This document shows positions 6,122-8,061 of a DNA stretch of 8,061 nucleotides, piece after piece (the stretch's first letter is position 1; every line of letters starts with the position of its first letter). Source of the DNA: Candidatus Nomurabacteria bacterium. GTDB lineage: Bacteria > Patescibacteriota > Minisyncoccia > Phycocordibacterales > UBA9973. Both the position numbers and the translations under genes were made by a program. The notes beneath the pieces were generated by a model that searched no databases, had not been told where the DNA came from, and saw only the letters and a program-made list of their open reading frames with translations. The stretch spans positions 1 to 8,061 of the forward strand of contig JAPLXT010000101.1 of NCBI GenBank assembly GCA_026395935.1. Direction: 5' to 3'.

Positions 6122-7721
6122 ATATTTCTGTTAAATTAAAAAATCCATAGGTTTGTAATGATGTTCGACTAGCAGTTACTTGATTTAGAACAATTCTTAT
6201 AATCTCTTTTTTTGCATTAAAACTTATATTTTCAAGATACTGAACAGCTTTTTTAGCAAATACTTCAATCTCATCCCTGCTAGGTAGTAGTATCTCATTT
6301 TTGGTTGTTTTTTCCAAATTTGCTTTGTTTATTTGATTTTCAAACTCACCAACTTTTACTCTTAGTGGGGCTGTGTATTCTTCAAACTGTTGGAGTGTAA
6401 TTTTTTCTTTTGCATATAAATCAGCTAAGCGAAATTCCTGTTTTTTAAGTTTATCTATTTCGTTTTGAGTACTCAAAATATCAATCGTTGAATTAGAATT
6501 TTTATTATCTTTTCTATTTTCGTTCCATCGCTCAATTTGGCCTAATAGCAATTTGGGTGAACTCATAATCATTTTTAATCTCTGCCATAGTATTTCATCA
6601 GCAATTCGTGCATTAATTCCATGCTCTAAACAAGTTCTAGGTAGTGGAAAACTATACACTCTATCAGTGCAGCGGTAATAGAGATGTTTTCCATGTTGTG
6701 GTCCCTCACCAGCTCGCCTTCGTCCACAGCTACACCAAATTTTACCAGCAAGAAGGTAATCATTTTTCTTATTCCTTCCTAGTGTTTCAAAATTCTTTTT
6801 TAATTGTAATCGAGCGTTTTCAAATACATCTTTATCTATAATTACAGGTACTGAAGTAATATTAAACCATTGATCTCTGGGTTTCATTCTTCTACTAGAT
6901 TTTTCTACTTTTCTATATAAATCTTTTTTTGTTGGATTTAATGGTACGGTTGCATATGATGTACCCCAATGAGCAATTCCAATATATGTTTCATTTCTTA
7001 AAAGTGAAGTGAGGGTGGAAGTGCTCCAAACTCCTCTTTTACTTTTTCTAGGAGTTATTCCACGCTCTTGTAACTTTCTAACAATTGCACGAAGTGTAAA
7101 TTTATCCTTAGCAACCCAATTGAATATCATTATGACGACACTCTTTTCATGTTCATTAATTTCTAGGTGGCCAGAAACATAATCAGAATTTCCTCTTTTA
7201 CCTTTATTTAGAATGTAAATATAACCATAAGGTCCTTCAGTTGTAAGAACTTGATTATTTTTAATACGATTTACTTTTCCTATTCTAAAACGTTCAGCAA
7301 TTTTAGTTTTTTCAAAAGCAGAAAACAAACCTCTAACACCAAACATAAGTTTATCATTATCATTAGTCACTGGTGGCATTGTGACAAATAAAATTTCAAC
7401 ACCCAACTTATCTAATTCTCGAATTACAATCTCTTGAAGAAATAAATCACGACCAAGTCTATCTGGATCGTAGATAAGAACTGCATCAAATGTTTTATTC
7501 TTTGCATCAAATCGCAATTGATCAAGTTGTGGCCTAACCAAGTTACTTCCACTCCAACCTTCATCAATATATTCTTTTACAATAATATACTTATGCTTAT
7601 TAGAAAAAGCATGCACTTCAGAAAGCTGAGCTTCAACAGTCTTTTGATCTTCCTGATTTGAGGTTGAAACTCTTGCATAGACCGCTATGAATTTGATTGT
7701 TTTTGATGTTTTGTCATCCAT
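6069..7721 (-). CDS. Large serine recombinase (site-specific integrase)
   Basis: This 550-residue protein is a large serine recombinase of the kind that integrates and excises mobile elements. The N-terminal resolvase domain (about 10-150) holds YARVST with the likely nucleophile S19, and DPDRLGRD with R88 and R91. The Recombinase domain follows (about 160-300: EGPYGYI, LNEHEKS-like stretch, GVWSTSTLTSLLRNETYIG). A zinc ribbon has cysteines at 330, 332, 351 and 364, and a coiled-coil region spans about 375-470. The last part (KKEIIRIVLNQVTASRTSLQTYGFFNL) resembles the usual end of the family; the tail after it is coded by ychF DNA. The active site looks intact. The start is the first ATG, with a TATAAT box 8 bp upstream. 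It lies directly upstream of ychF on the same strand, and its own message probably continues into ychF and tsaC. Together with the 85-residue gene upstream it marks the end of an integrated element. Confidence 0.95.
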   Translation of the reverse strand: MDDKTSKTIKFIAVYARVSTSNQEDQKTVEAQLSEVHAFSNKHKYIIVKEYIDEGWSGSNLVRPQLDQLRFDAKNKTFDAVLIYDPDRLGRDLFLQEIVIRELDKLGVEILFVTMPPVTNDNDKLMFGVRGLFSAFEKTKIAERFRIGKVNRIKNNQVLTTEGPYGYIYILNKGKRGNSDYVSGHLEINEHEKSVVIMIFNWVAKDKFTLRAIVRKLQERGITPRKSKRGVWSTSTLTSLLRNETYIGIAHWGTSYATVPLNPTKKDLYRKVEKSSRRMKPRDQWFNITSVPVIIDKDVFENARLQLKKNFETLGRNKKNDYLLAGKIWCSCGRRRAGEGPQHGKHLYYRCTDRVYSFPLPRTCLEHGINARIADEILWQRLKMIMSSPKLLLGQIERWNENRKDNKNSNSTIDILSTQNEIDKLKKQEFRLADLYAKEKITLQQFEEYTAPLRVKVGEFENQINKANLEKTTKNEILLPSRDEIEVFAKKAVQYLENISFNAKKEIIRIVLNQVTASRTSLQTYGFFNLTEIYVLFLSSHRNRWLAKCR

Positions 7722-7729
7722 ATATATAC

Positions 7730-7735
7730 ATTATA
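7730..7735 (-). promoter_or_regulatory. -10 box TATAAT for the recombinase gene
   Basis: The minus strand reads GTGTATAATG at 7738-7729, with TATAAT ending 8 bp before the ATG at 7721. Transcription would begin 1-2 bases before the start codon, giving a leaderless message. No clear ribosome-binding site is present, which fits. No -35 of quality is seen; that position falls within the end of the upstream gene. Confidence 0.5.
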
Positions 7736-7749
7736 CACCTTATTAATTT

Positions 7750-8007
7750 TTAATAATCAACCACTTTTACCTCACTTTTCTCCATATCTTTTACCATTTC
7801 TTCAAACAGAGTATCAAACATTCTATTAACTCTTTCCACCACATCCTCGTCATCATCCATCCAAAACGTGAATTGAATTCCGTCGATAACACAAGAATCA
7901 AAAGTTGTTCTATCTTTTACGCCTACCGAGTCAAAACAAAAAACTGAAAGAATCTTATTCCCTGATTCATTTAAATTATCAACATAATTTTTATTTATTT
8001 CTTCCAT
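7750..8007 (-). CDS. Small acidic hypothetical protein, 85 residues
   Basis: I do not recognise this protein. It is strongly acidic (for example MDDDEDVVERV in the middle and EEMVKDMEKSEVKVVDY at the end), with no membrane segment or signal peptide. A central part with alternating hydrophobic residues (ILSVFCFDSVGV, VIDGIQFTFWM) looks like beta strands, followed by a helix (VERVNRMFDTLFEEMVKDMEK). Two cysteines are at about residues 24 and 39. It lies 28 bp upstream of the recombinase on the same strand and is therefore probably part of the same mobile element. Recombinase accessory or excision factors are often small and adjacent, but nothing in the sequence shows that role. The start at 8007 lacks a clear ribosome-binding site. 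The 54 bases from 8008 to the right edge are very AT-rich and non-coding as far as seen. Confidence 0.7.
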   Translation of the reverse strand: MEEINKNYVDNLNESGNKILSVFCFDSVGVKDRTTFDSCVIDGIQFTFWMDDDEDVVERVNRMFDTLFEEMVKDMEKSEVKVVDY

Positions 8008-8061
8008 AATATTTATTTGATTATTTTAATTATCTATAAGTTTTTTACAAATTTACTTTAG

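Noticed and set aside
6121..6200. Native ychF promoter within the recombinase 3' end
   Set aside because: Only weak AT-rich strings such as TTTAAT are present, with no suitable -35 spacing, so it cannot be supported.
1..8061. CRISPR array, tRNA or rRNA genes
   Set aside because: No regular spaced repeats and no cloverleaf or conserved rRNA strings were seen; nearly all DNA is coding.

Overview
This AT-rich window (roughly one third G+C by eye) looks like a genome fragment from the Candidate Phyla Radiation (Patescibacteria), probably a Parcubacteria or Nomurabacteria-like lineage. That is inferred from the style of LeuS, YchF and TsaC, the tight gene packing, the short hypothetical membrane proteins and the promoters placed almost on top of start codons. 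No search was run. Stops and Trp codons fit the standard bacterial code.

Layout, left to right. Positions 1-3855 hold a minus-strand operon read from right to left: a small membrane protein (3855-3307), an unrecognised 300-residue protein (3294-2392) and leuS (2383 to the left edge). leuS is broken near 1080: about 30-36 codons are missing there and the frame changes. Its 3' part also carries a GC-rich, palindromic element of about 100 bp (443-542), inserted in frame into the linker after the KMSKS domain. A divergent promoter pair (3865-3890) separates this operon from a plus-strand DUF1003-like membrane protein with a heptad-repeat tail (3906-4391). A bidirectional terminator (4383-4424) ends that gene and also the leftward tsaC gene (4998-4423), which lies 1 bp after the GTPase gene ychF (6121-5000).

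From about 6100 rightward the window appears to enter a mobile element. A large serine recombinase (7721-6069) runs leftward into ychF: its last 17 codons and stop lie inside the ychF 5' end, so the recombinase tail ends within the ychF P-loop codons. I read this as an integration junction at the 5' end of ychF. A small acidic protein (8007-7750) lies just upstream of the recombinase. The other end of the element, if there is one, is outside the window.

The housekeeping genes concern translation: leucyl-tRNA charging, t6A tRNA modification and a ribosome-associated GTPase. The points most worth attention are the in-frame palindromic element, the recombinase/ychF junction and the leuS lesion. 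No rRNA, tRNA or CRISPR array was seen.
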